Assembly: GCA_027531565.1 (NCBI GenBank)
Contig: JAPZSB010000008.1
Span: 212,350-276,349, forward strand
DNA: 64,000 bases
Direction: 5' to 3'
DNA from: Beijerinckiaceae bacterium
GTDB lineage: Bacteria; Pseudomonadota; Alphaproteobacteria; Rhizobiales; Beijerinckiaceae
Shown here: positions 56,720-64,000 of the stretch, one piece after another
How the letters are laid out: each line of letters begins with the position of its first letter
Position numbering within the stretch: position 1 is the stretch's first letter
Notes under the pieces: model-generated
What the model saw: the letters and a program-made list of their open reading frames with translations, nothing else
Database searches by the model: none
Told to the model about the DNA's origin: nothing
Position numbers and translations under genes: made by a program

Positions 56720-57738
56720 CCGCCCCCGTCATCCGGCCCGTCCGGCAGGCGGATCTCCCTGCGGTCCGGGACGTGCTGGTCCGGACCTGGCACGCCACCT
56801 ATGACGAGGCGCTCGGCGCGGCGAAAGTCGCCGAGATGACCGCGCGCTGGCATTCGCCGGAGGCGCTTCTCCGCCAGTTCGAGGAGGCCGCCGGCCAACC
56901 GGACCACCGCATCTTCCTGGTTGCGGAGCAGGACAGGCAAGTCATCGCCACGGCCTCGGCGCATCTCGGGCCCGAAGGCAGGGTCGAGATCAGCCGTATC
57001 TATATCCTGCCCGACTTCCAGCGGGGCGGGCTTGGCCGGCGGCTTTTGCATTCACTGCTCGGCGCATTTCCTGCCGCCCGCCGCGCCCGGCTGGAGGTCG
57101 AGCCGCGCAATGCGCGGGCGCTTGCGTTCTACCGCCGGCACGGCTTCCAGCCCGTGTCGTCCGGCCTCGCCTGCGGCGGCGATGCCGAGGCGGGCATTGC
57201 CCATCTCGTGCTTGAGGCGGCCCTGCCGCTCTGGACGCTGCGCCCGGCGCGTGACGAGGATGCGCAGGACCTGTTCGGACTGCTCGCGCTCTGCTTTGCC
57301 GAATATCCCGGCTGCTATGTCGACCCGCATGAAGACCTGCCCGATCTCGTCCGGCCCGGACATTGGCTCGAACGGACACGGCCCGGGCCCGATGGCCGCT
57401 CCGTTCCGCTGGGCGGGGCCTTCCTCGTGCTGGAAGATGCGCGCGGACGTATCTGCGCCTCCATCGCCTATGATCTGCCTGAGCCCGGAACCGCAGAACT
57501 GCACCGGCTCTATGTCCGGCCGGATTGCCGGCGGCAGGGAATTGCGGCGCGGCTTGTGCTCCATGTCGAGGCCTTGGCCCGTTCGGATGAGGCGCGCCGG
57601 ATGATCCTCTGGTCGGATACCCGTTTCACCTCGGCCCATGGCCTCTATGGCCGGATGGGCTATGAGGCCAGCGGTGCGACCCGCGATCTGGGTGACATTT
57701 CGCGGACATCGGAGTATCATTTTATCAAGATGCTTTGA
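56716..57738 (+). CDS. Double-domain GNAT acetyltransferase
   Basis: 340 residues with a GTG start overlapping the gatB stop. Two GNAT domains in tandem: the first with [24 protein letters not shown] and [11 protein letters not shown], the second with [23 protein letters not shown] and [12 protein letters not shown]. Both keep the acetyl-CoA loop (Q/RRxGxA/G). Substrate unknown. Confidence 0.87.
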   Translation: MTAPVIRPVRQADLPAVRDVLVRTWHATYDEALGAAKVAEMTARWHSPEALLRQFEEAAGQPDHRIFLVAEQDRQVIATASAHLGPEGRVEISRIYILPDFQRGGLGRRLLHSLLGAFPAARRARLEVEPRNARALAFYRRHGFQPVSSGLACGGDAEAGIAHLVLEAALPLWTLRPARDEDAQDLFGLLALCFAEYPGCYVDPHEDLPDLVRPGHWLERTRPGPDGRSVPLGGAFLVLEDARGRICASIAYDLPEPGTAELHRLYVRPDCRRQGIAARLVLHVEALARSDEARRMILWSDTRFTSAHGLYGRMGYEASGATRDLGDISRTSEYHFIKML

Positions 57739-57902
57739 GGAAACGGGTGCCTGCCTCGATCTCACCCCGGTCCGTTCAGCTTCCGGACAGGTGCGAAAGC
57801 GCACTGTCGCATCCGAGCGGCATGGATATGGGTATATCGACGAAGCCGATTGGCAGGAAGGGGCGGTGCCCCGCCGGTTTCGACCAACAGCGGAGAATGA
57901 CC

Positions 57903-58211
57903 ATGATCAACGCGATTTCTTTGAAGAAGACCTCGGCTCTCGCCGCCGCAGCGCTCGCGCTGACCTTCGCGGCCCTGCCGGTGCAGGAAGCCGAAGCCCG
58001 TCGCGGCCGCAATGCCGCTCTCGCCGCCGGCCTCATTGGCGGCGCCCTGATCGGCGGTGCGCTGCTGGCCCCGCGCGCCTATGGCGCACCGGTCTATCAC
58101 GCCCCCGGCCCGGTCTATGTCGAAGAGCCGGTCTGCTACCGCGTCCGCGAGCGCGTCTGGGACGATTACCGCGGCCGCTGGGTGCGTGTGACGCGCCGCG
58201 TCTGCGAATAA
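57903..58211 (+). CDS. Small exported Ala/Gly-rich protein
   Basis: 102 residues from the ATG at 57903, at good distance from agcggag; the ATG at 57897 is too close. Signal peptide TSALAAAALALTFAALPVQEAEA, a Gly/Ala-rich hydrophobic patch (NAALAAGLIGGALIGGALLAP), then a Tyr/Arg-rich end with two Cys (VCYRVRERVWDDYRGRWVRVTRRVC). Similar short proteins are widespread in the order without known function. Confidence 0.72.
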   Translation: MINAISLKKTSALAAAALALTFAALPVQEAEARRGRNAALAAGLIGGALIGGALLAPRAYGAPVYHAPGPVYVEEPVCYRVRERVWDDYRGRWVRVTRRVCE

Positions 58212-58244
58212 GCGCCTGACAAAGGCACCCTGAACAGGTTCAGA

Positions 58245-58270
58245 CCCCGCCCCGAAAGGGCGGGGTTTTT
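58245..58270 (+). terminator. Rho-independent terminator
   Basis: ccccgccc-cgaa-agggcgggg followed by ttttt, about 34 bases after the stop of the small exported protein and just before the convergent DedA gene. Confidence 0.88.
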
Positions 58271-58274
58271 CATT

Positions 58275-58829
58275 TCAGGTGAATTTGAGGAAACCGGAAA
58301 AGAAGCCCCGGAACCATTCCGACGAGACCACCAGATGCCCCGGCGCGAAAAACGTGAGGATCCACCCGAGGGCGCCGAGCAGGTTGGCCACCATGAAGGG
58401 CAGGGGCCGCATGCGCGAGATTCCCGCCACGATCGGGATCAGAACGCGCAGCGGACCGCTGAAATGGCCGATCATCACGCCCCAGACGCCCCATTTGCGC
58501 GAGAAGGCGATCGTCTTGGATACCGTCTCCGTGTAGGTGCGGAACGGCCAGAAGGTCAGGATCCGGTCACCCGTCGATGCACTGACGAGATACATGATCG
58601 AGAAGCCGAGCGAGGCCCCGAGCCAGCCGGCAAGCAGCGAGGGCATCAGCGGCACCCCCGCTGCCGCAAGGATTCCCCCGATCGCGAAGAGCAGGAAGGT
58701 CGAGGGAATGAAGACCGAGACAATCACGATGGTCTCGCCCATCGCCATCAGGAAGATGGCGAGCGGTGCCATGGACTGGTTGGCCTGGACGAACTCGAGG
58801 ATCCGGGACGTTTCGATCTCAATGGCCAT
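58275..58829 (-). CDS. DedA-family membrane protein
   Basis: 184 residues. The SNARE-associated/DedA domain is seen in GETIVIVSVFIPSTFLLFAIGGILA, GDRILTFWPFRTY and SRKWGVWGVMIGHFSGPLRVLIPIVAGISRM (conserved GxxxPxxR region). DedA proteins are lipid-carrier flippase-like or affect proton motive force. Confidence 0.88.
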   Translation of the reverse strand: MAIEIETSRILEFVQANQSMAPLAIFLMAMGETIVIVSVFIPSTFLLFAIGGILAAAGVPLMPSLLAGWLGASLGFSIMYLVSASTGDRILTFWPFRTYTETVSKTIAFSRKWGVWGVMIGHFSGPLRVLIPIVAGISRMRPLPFMVANLLGALGWILTFFAPGHLVVSSEWFRGFFSGFLKFT

Positions 58830-58959
58830 GGGAACCGGGGTTCGAGAGGCGGGCGGGCAGCGTGTGTTAGCGGGAGCGCAGGGCCCCGTCTAGCGGCTCT
58901 GCCAAGTTATGGGTAATCGAGGCGCAAGAACGAGGGCCGGAAGGCGGAACAGGGGCAAC

Positions 58960-59433
58960 ATGGTGCACGCAGCGTTGATTGTGGAGAGGGCCAGTGTCGA
59001 CGATCTGCCGGCCATGGTCAGGATCCTCGCGGAGGATGAGGTCGGCGGAAAAGGCGATGCCTGGACGCCGGAATTCGAGCCGGCCTACCGGAAGGCCTTC
59101 GAGGAGATCCTTGCCAATCCGGATCACCGCCTGATCGTTGCGCGCGGCGAGGGCGCCGTGCTTGGCTTCGTGCATCTCTACTTCCTGCGGGGCCTGCCCT
59201 CGCATGGCCGGCTCAAGGTGGTGCTGAACTCGGTCTTCGTGGCGGCTGCTGCCCGCGGGAAGGGAGTCGGCGCGCGGATGGTCTCTGCCGCCGAGGCCAT
59301 GGCCCGCGAGGGCGGTGCGACGGAAGCAACCCTGACGTCGAACAAGAAGCGCGTCGATGCCCACCGCTTCTATCGCACGCTCGGCTACGAGCAGCGCCAT
59401 GAAGGGTTCGGCAAGGTCCTCGCCGGTCAGTGA
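58960..59433 (+). CDS. GNAT-family N-acetyltransferase
   Basis: 157 residues from the ATG at 58960. A single GNAT domain with VVLNSVFVAAAARGKGVGARMVSAAE (acetyl-CoA loop) and DAHRFYRTLGYEQRHEGF. Substrate unknown. Its 3' end overlaps the next, convergent gene by seven bases. Confidence 0.87.
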   Translation: MVHAALIVERASVDDLPAMVRILAEDEVGGKGDAWTPEFEPAYRKAFEEILANPDHRLIVARGEGAVLGFVHLYFLRGLPSHGRLKVVLNSVFVAAAARGKGVGARMVSAAEAMAREGGATEATLTSNKKRVDAHRFYRTLGYEQRHEGFGKVLAGQ

Positions 59434-59732
59434 CCGCGCGCCTTCTGCCGCTCCCGGCAGTCCCGGCTGAAGCCGCGCCAGTCCTGCGCGCCCTGCCGCC
59501 CGGAGGCTTTGAGGGCACGCCATTCCTGGCCGCAGAGGCGGATCCGGGCGGCACTTTCCCGCTGCTTCTCGCTCGCCTGGCGTGGTGGCCTCCGGAAGGG
59601 GCCGGCAGGGTCGGGGCTGTCTTCGGTCCGCAGCGGATGCCGTCCCGGCGTCTGGGCCGGCAGGCCGGATGAAGCGGAGAACAGGACAAGCAGGATCAGG
59701 GCGCCGGAGGCTGCCCGGAAATGTCGATGCAT
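59427..59732 (-). CDS. Small exported PsiF-like-repeat protein
   Basis: 101 residues from the ATG at 59732 (59753 possible). Signal peptide ALILLVLFSASSGLPAQ; the end reads RIRLCGQEWRALKASGRQGAQDWRGFSRDCRER, the Cys-framed repeat common in small secreted PsiF-like proteins of this order. Function unknown. Confidence 0.6.
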   Translation of the reverse strand: MHRHFRAASGALILLVLFSASSGLPAQTPGRHPLRTEDSPDPAGPFRRPPRQASEKQRESAARIRLCGQEWRALKASGRQGAQDWRGFSRDCRERQKARGH

Positions 59733-59920
59733 TGGCAAGACCTGAAATATCATCGAAAGAACAGACTCATGCTGCGCCGCTTTGTCTGGCGGGTAAAGCA
59801 AGCGGACGTTGCATTCCCGGCCCTGTCACGTTTTTGTGCCCGGCCTCCCCGGCGCGCCCCCTTGTTGGTGCGCGGCGCATCACGATATGACAGGGCACAT
59901 TCCGAAAGCTGGAGCGCTTC

Positions 59921-60622
59921 ATGAAGCCGATCGATCTTCACTACTGGCCGACCCCGAACGGCTGGAAGATTTCCATTGCCCTCGAGGAAATGGGCCTTCC
60001 CTACGAGGTCCACCTCGTCGACATCACCAAGGGCGAACAGTTCCAGCCCGATTTCCTGAAGATCGCGCCGAACAACAAGATGCCGGCGATCGTCGACTAT
60101 GACACGGTCGGCGGCGAGCCGATCTCGCTTTTCGAAAGCGGCGCGATCCTCCAGTATCTCGGCCGCAAGACCGGCCAGCTCTATCCTGTCAACGAACGCA
60201 AGCGCGTCGAGGTTGACCAGTGGCTGTTCTGGCAGATGGGTGGATTCGGCCCGATGCTCGGCCAGACCCATCATTTCCGCATCTATGCGCCCGAGAAGAT
60301 CGAATACGCCATCAACCGCTACACCAACGAGACCAAGCGGCTCTATGGCGTGCTCGACAAGCGCCTCAAGGACCGCGAATGGGTGGCGGGCGAGTATTCG
60401 ATCGCCGATATCGCCATCGGCCCCTGGGCCAAGCTCTGGGAGCGCCAGGGCCAGGATATTGCCGAGTTTCCGCATGTGAAGCGCTGGCTCGATGCCTTCC
60501 TCGCCCGGCCGGCCGTTCAGCGTGGCCTTGCGGTCGGATCGGAGAAGCGGGATCCGTCCTCGCAGAACATGAAGGATCCCAAGGTCCAGGAGATCCTGTT
60601 CGGAAACAAGCCGAAATCCTGA
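59921..60622 (+). CDS. Glutathione S-transferase (YfcG/YghU-like)
   Basis: 233 residues with ggag at 59911. Thioredoxin domain IDLHYWPTPNGWKISIALEEMGLPYE with the TPNG active-site segment, NNKMPAIVD cis-Pro and LFESGAILQYL, then the helical domain with EYSIADIAIGPWAKLW. Nu-class relatives act as disulfide-bond reductases. Confidence 0.9.
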   Translation: MKPIDLHYWPTPNGWKISIALEEMGLPYEVHLVDITKGEQFQPDFLKIAPNNKMPAIVDYDTVGGEPISLFESGAILQYLGRKTGQLYPVNERKRVEVDQWLFWQMGGFGPMLGQTHHFRIYAPEKIEYAINRYTNETKRLYGVLDKRLKDREWVAGEYSIADIAIGPWAKLWERQGQDIAEFPHVKRWLDAFLARPAVQRGLAVGSEKRDPSSQNMKDPKVQEILFGNKPKS

Positions 60623-60625
60623 TCG

Positions 60626-61048
60626 ATGCGGTTTGCGGCCCTCGTCTTGCTGCTCTGGGCATCCGAGGCAAGGGCCGCATCCATCGAGATCACGCGGGCC
60701 TGTTTCGGCGATTTCTGCCTGGAATCGCGGGAGGCCTTCCTGGCGGTAGCCTCCGATCCGGCCCGCCATCACTACCGGATCCGCTTCTCGCGGACACAGT
60801 CCATGCTGTATGTCCAGACCGGGCCGGAGCCGAAATTCCCGCATTGCGAGCCGCTCTGTGACGTGACCGAACGCGAGGGCGAGCCGCGCAGCCTCCAGCC
60901 ACGCACCGGCCGTCTGGTCGGGCGGCTGGTCGGCCCGGTTGCCGGCTGTGCCGGCAGGCCTGATCGCTTCGTCCACCTCTATGTCTATGATGCCGCGGCC
61001 AGCCCGGACTGGCTGACGGTCGTGCCAAACTGCCCCGGCGTCAGGTGA
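60626..61048 (+). CDS. Small exported protein, unknown function
   Basis: 140 residues. Signal peptide LVLLLWASEARA-ASIE and four or more Cys in the mature part (ACFGDFC, HCEPLC, GCAG, NCPG), suggesting disulfides in the periplasm. No family recognised. It starts three bases after the GST gene and its end overlaps the helicase gene on the other strand by eight bases. Confidence 0.65.
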   Translation: MRFAALVLLLWASEARAASIEITRACFGDFCLESREAFLAVASDPARHHYRIRFSRTQSMLYVQTGPEPKFPHCEPLCDVTEREGEPRSLQPRTGRLVGRLVGPVAGCAGRPDRFVHLYVYDAAASPDWLTVVPNCPGVR

Positions 61049-62141
61049 CGACCGTCAGCGCCTTCGCCGCGCGGGTGATGGCGGTGTAGAGCCACCGCGT
61101 GCGGTGCTCGCGGAAGGCGAAGCTCTCGTCGAACAGCACCACGCGGTCCCATTGCGAACCCTGCGCCTTGTGCACCGTCAGGGCATAACCGTAGTCGAAT
61201 TCCTCGACATGCCGCCGGATCTCCCACGGGATCTCCTCGCCGATCCCCTCGAAGAAGCCACGCGGCACCACCACCTTCACGGTCGGGCCGTTCCCGTCAT
61301 CCGGGGCGACACGCATATGGACGAACTCGCCCACGCGCTCCCCGACCAGCTTGACCGTCCAGGTCGAGCCGTTGAGCAGGCCCTTCTGGCGGTTGTTGCG
61401 GAGGCAGACGAGCTTCTCGTCCTTCTCCGGCAGCGCATCCACCCGACCGAGCAAGGTCCGGATCCGGGCATTGTACTTCCGCCGGGTCTCGTTCCGGCCC
61501 ACCAGCACCTGGTCGGCTGCGAGGATCTGCGGCGCGTCGATCTGCTCGCGGCGGATGACCCGGCTGTCGCCGTACTCGCCGGTCGGCAGCCTCTCGCCGT
61601 TCCGGGCGAGCATCGACAGATGGATGATCGGATCGCCGGCGGCCTGCCGGTGCACCTCCGTCAGCATCACATCCGGCTCGGATTCGGTGAAGAAACCACC
61701 GCCCTTCACCGGGGGCAGCTGTGCGGGGTCGCCGAGGACCAGAACGGGCACGCCAAAGGACAGCAGGTCTGTACCCAGCTCCGCGTCGACCATCGAGCAT
61801 TCATCGACGATGACCAGCTCGGCCTTCTTGACGTCGGATTGCCGGTTGAGGACGAAGGTCGGCTCCTCGGTCTCGCTGTCTTTCGAGCGATAGATGAGCG
61901 AATGCAGCGTCTGGGCATCGCCGCAGCCCCGGTCCCGCATCACCGCGGCGGCCTTGCCGGTGAAGGCGGCGAACAGCACATCACCGTCAATCCCCTCGGC
62001 GATATGCCGCGCGAGGGTTGTCTTGCCCGTGCCTGCATAGCCGAACAGGCGGAAGACCGGCTCGCCGCGCCGCCGGCGGGCCGCCTTGTGCCAATCGGAA
62101 ATCGCGACGAGAGCGCGATCCTGCTGCGGGCTGAACTCCAT
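61041..62141 (-). CDS. RecD/Pif1-like superfamily 1 DNA helicase
   Basis: 366 residues from the ATG at 62141, which gives the natural MEFSPQQDRALVAI start; longer frames are unlikely. Walker A FGYAGTGKTTLA (33-44), TGKAAAVMR, Walker B VIVDECSM, GDPAQLPPV, and C-terminal YALTVHKAQGSQWDRVVL and YTAITRA (motif VI). A compact stand-alone helicase, probably involved in repair or used by a phage-like ancestor. Confidence 0.9.
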   Translation of the reverse strand: MEFSPQQDRALVAISDWHKAARRRRGEPVFRLFGYAGTGKTTLARHIAEGIDGDVLFAAFTGKAAAVMRDRGCGDAQTLHSLIYRSKDSETEEPTFVLNRQSDVKKAELVIVDECSMVDAELGTDLLSFGVPVLVLGDPAQLPPVKGGGFFTESEPDVMLTEVHRQAAGDPIIHLSMLARNGERLPTGEYGDSRVIRREQIDAPQILAADQVLVGRNETRRKYNARIRTLLGRVDALPEKDEKLVCLRNNRQKGLLNGSTWTVKLVGERVGEFVHMRVAPDDGNGPTVKVVVPRGFFEGIGEEIPWEIRRHVEEFDYGYALTVHKAQGSQWDRVVLFDESFAFREHRTRWLYTAITRAAKALTVVT

Positions 62142-62193
62142 CCCGCCTCTATAGCGGTTCAGCCCGATTCGGGAACGGGTTTCCGCCGGTGGC

Positions 62194-62583
62194 TCAGTCC
62201 ACGCGGACCCAGTTGACGCTGCGGCAGACCAGGCCCGCAAGCGCGCAACCCTCGGTGACCATCTGCTTGCCGTTGACCATCACCTTGCCGGAATAGCTCT
62301 TGCCGTCTTCCGGGTTGAAGGCCTTGCCGGTCCAGCGGTTATCGCCATTCGGCTTCATGTCGAAGAACACGCGCTGGCCCACTTTCGCGGCGCCGGTCGT
62401 GTCCTTGAGCCAGATGATCGAACCGCAGGAGGCATCACCGCATTTCGAGAAGCGGACCCGGCTCGCATTCGTATCCGTGCGCTGCCAGGTGCCCTGGATC
62501 TCGTTGGCAAGGGCAGGAGCCGTCATCAGCCCGAGGCCCGAGGTCATGGCAGCAGCCAGCAGCATTGCATGAGTGTTTCGCAT
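62194..62583 (-). CDS. DUF2147 exported protein
   Basis: 129 residues with ggaggat upstream. Signal peptide MLLAAAMTSGLGLMTAPALA; the domain EIQGTWQRTDTNASRVRFSKCGDASCGSIIWLKD and WTGKAFNPEDGKSYSGKVMVNG is typical of DUF2147, a small beta-rich periplasmic family. Role unknown. Confidence 0.88.
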   Translation of the reverse strand: MRNTHAMLLAAAMTSGLGLMTAPALANEIQGTWQRTDTNASRVRFSKCGDASCGSIIWLKDTTGAAKVGQRVFFDMKPNGDNRWTGKAFNPEDGKSYSGKVMVNGKQMVTEGCALAGLVCRSVNWVRVD

Positions 62584-62963
62584 CGTCAGATCCTCCCGGT
62601 TGAGTTTTGTTCTTATGCAATCAGTTCACATATAAACTAAAACACGTCAAGAGGGTGGGGACAGGCGTGGCCCGCAGCATCCTCGGGCTGCGTTTCGGCG
62701 ACATGGTTGAGGGAAGCTTCCGGAAAGGAGTCTTGCCGGAAGCTGAATCATTGAATCCAAAAGGAAATTCAGAATTTGACCCTTAGCGGAGCGTGAATGG
62801 CGGACAGGCGGGTGATTCCGGCAACCTGTTGTTAGTCCTGTCGATTCAGGGGTTCTTTGAAAGTTTGCTTCAAATTTGACGCATCGAAGGCAACGACATG
62901 GCTTCAGGCCAGCAGATCCTTCGGTCAGGGTAGTCGTCAACAGAAGTGACACAGGGGGCTGAA
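62584..62963. other. Intergenic region between DUF2147 and Sel1-like genes
   Basis: 380 bases, partly AT-rich (62600-62650 and 62740-62790). No gene or clear motif recognised beyond likely divergent promoters. Confidence 0.5.
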
Positions 62964-63212
62964 ATGGGTATGGCGCAGCAGATCAACGCATCTGGCGAAC
63001 CGGAACTGAACTTTTTCGAAATGGGCGTGAACTATGCCTGCGGCCGGACCGGCATCTGCGATCTGGTCGAGGCCCATAAATGGTTCAACATCGCGGCCTT
63101 GCGCGGCGATCGCGAAGCCGCCCGACGCCGCCAGGAAATCGCCGCCGAACTCAGCGCCGCCGAAATCGCCGCCGCGCAGCGCCGCGCCCGGGAATGGCTG
63201 TCCATCCACTGA
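62964..63212 (+). CDS. Short Sel1-like repeat protein
   Basis: 82 residues; the ATG at 62964 is preceded by aggggg (62953-62958), and an in-frame GTG lies at 62946. The core FFEMGVNYACGRTGICDLVEAHKWFNIAALRGDREAARRRQEIAAELS is a single Sel1-type helix pair, followed by AEIAAAQRRAREWL. Single-repeat proteins like this are frequent in the order; function unknown. Confidence 0.78.
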   Translation: MGMAQQINASGEPELNFFEMGVNYACGRTGICDLVEAHKWFNIAALRGDREAARRRQEIAAELSAAEIAAAQRRAREWLSIH

Positions 63213-63351
63213 CGGCAAGGGGCCCGAATGCGGCAGCAGGGCGCTGTGGGGGCGCCCTCTCTGCTGTGTGGGCGTTCCCTTCGCCTCGGATTGCGGCTTG
63301 AACTCCGGCCCGCCCTCGGGCATAGAGCGTCCTCGCTGCTTCGGCAGCGCC

Positions 63352-63443
63352 GGAGACGTGGCCGAGAGGCTGAAGGCACTCGTTTGCTAAATGAGCATAC
63401 CTCGAAAGGGGTATCGAGGGTTCGAATCCCTCCGTCTCCGCCA
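63352..63443 (+). tRNA. tRNA-Ser (GCT)
   Basis: 92 bases with a long variable arm: acceptor GGAGACG/CGTCTCC, anticodon loop TTGCTAA (anticodon GCT), T-arm GGGTTCGAATCCC, encoded CCA (63441-63443). Confidence 0.96.
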
Positions 63444-63641
63444 CCCACCCCCTCAAAAAGTCTCCGTTCCCTGATCCGCCGCGCAAGTCGCGGGAATGAC
63501 GCGGCTTTCCGGCACGATTCCGTTTTCATGCTGTCCATGCGCCGGGCGTAAGCCGGTGTTTTCGGTGCGGCCTGGAGGCCCGTCTCTGCTTTCCGGAGAG
63601 GACGGTCGGTTTGCCTCGGATTTCGCGGAAACAGGGAATTA

Positions 63642-64000
63642 GGCACTGTCAGAGGAAAAATCCGGTTGCCGCTGACGGGAAGGGCGGCTAGCGGGACCGG
63701 ATGAGCAACGCCCGCATTTTCCGCTACTTCAAGACCTCGCCCGAGATCATCCGCCTGGCGGTGATGATGTATGTCCGCTATCCGCTGTCGCTACGGAACG
63801 TCGAGGACCTGCTGCACGAGCGGGGGGATCGACATTGCCCATGAGACGGTGCGGTTCTGGTGGAACCGGTTCGGCACCATCTTCGCCGCGGAGATCCGGC
63901 GCAGCCGCGTCCAGGCGATGCGGAATTTCCGGCATCGACGCTGGCACATCGACGAGGTTTTCGTGAAGATCAATGGGGTGAAGCACTATCTCTGGCGCGC
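63642..64000 (+). mobile_element. IS6-family insertion sequence, 5' part
   Basis: The left end appears to be ggcactgtc (63642 on), which resembles IS6-type terminal repeats. A transposase gene of the IS6/IS26 type follows from 63701 and runs off the window, so the right end is not seen. It lies about 200 bases after tRNA-Ser. Confidence 0.7.
63701..64000 (+). pseudogene. IS6-family transposase, frameshifted and truncated by window end
   Basis: Reading from the ATG at 63701: FRYFKTSPEIIRLAVMMYVRYPLSLRNVEDLLHERG, the IS6 N-terminal helix-turn-helix. The frame then hits TGA at 63842-63844. One base less in the six-G run at 63822-63827 restores GIDIAHETVRFWWNRFG and the first DDE aspartate in HIDEVFVKING. 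So it is a broken gene, a sequencing slip, or needs +1 slippage. Confidence 0.8.

Overview
The window is GC-rich chromosomal DNA from an alphaproteobacterium, most likely of the order Hyphomicrobiales. The evidence is the gene set and order: a TolC-like gene, popZ and valS in a row; an ExoR-type periplasmic Sel1 protein; a class II (B12) ribonucleotide reductase; and a block of NDUFA12-like, DUF2155, aat, accC, accB, aroQ, DsbA-like and M48 protease genes. Genus cannot be fixed from the sequence.

Region 1 (1-20.3 kb) starts with the 3' end of a flotillin-like gene and continues as a catabolic cluster. It has two tandem SRPBCC proteins, a molybdenum hydroxylase (FAD, 2Fe-2S and a molybdopterin subunit split into two adjacent genes), MoxR ATPase and VWA maturation partners, an amidohydrolase, a lactonase-like metallo-beta-lactamase protein, an SMP-30/isochorismatase-like fusion, a divergent transthyretin/HIU-hydrolase-like protein, a deaminase-type amidohydrolase, two PuuE-like polysaccharide-deacetylase-fold proteins, a PotABCD-type ABC importer and an NHL-repeat protein. 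Together these suggest import, hydroxylation, deamination and hydrolytic opening of a purine-like or other N-heterocyclic compound. The substrate is unknown, and uricase and OHCU decarboxylase genes are absent.

Region 2 (20.5-27.2 kb) holds a globin-coupled soluble chemotaxis transducer, a cysteine-cluster protein, and an island-like stretch next to tRNA-Asn. In that stretch a periplasmic protein and a two-component system lie between two copies of a ~157-bp direct repeat, followed by an AT-rich islet with a small membrane protein. tRNA-Asn (minus) and tRNA-Cys (plus) follow.

Region 3 (27.4-41.8 kb) is mostly core: isoaspartyl methyltransferase, TolC, PopZ, ValS, PhoD-type phosphatase, IlvD, ExoR, two tandem FecR-domain proteins, exonuclease III, a ceramidase-like membrane protein and a small conserved protein.

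Region 4 (41.9-46.6 kb) has a tiny GIY-YIG nuclease bracketed by REP-like palindromes whose stems covary, then nrdJ with a terminator and a tandem NrdR-box promoter.

Region 5 (46.9-63.5 kb) is housekeeping: the NDUFA12-to-M48 block, an aminotransferase, gatB, GNATs, DedA, a GST, a RecD/Pif1-like helicase, small secreted proteins and tRNA-Ser. The window ends inside an IS6-family element whose transposase frame is broken in a G run.

No CRISPR array, rRNA or prophage was seen.
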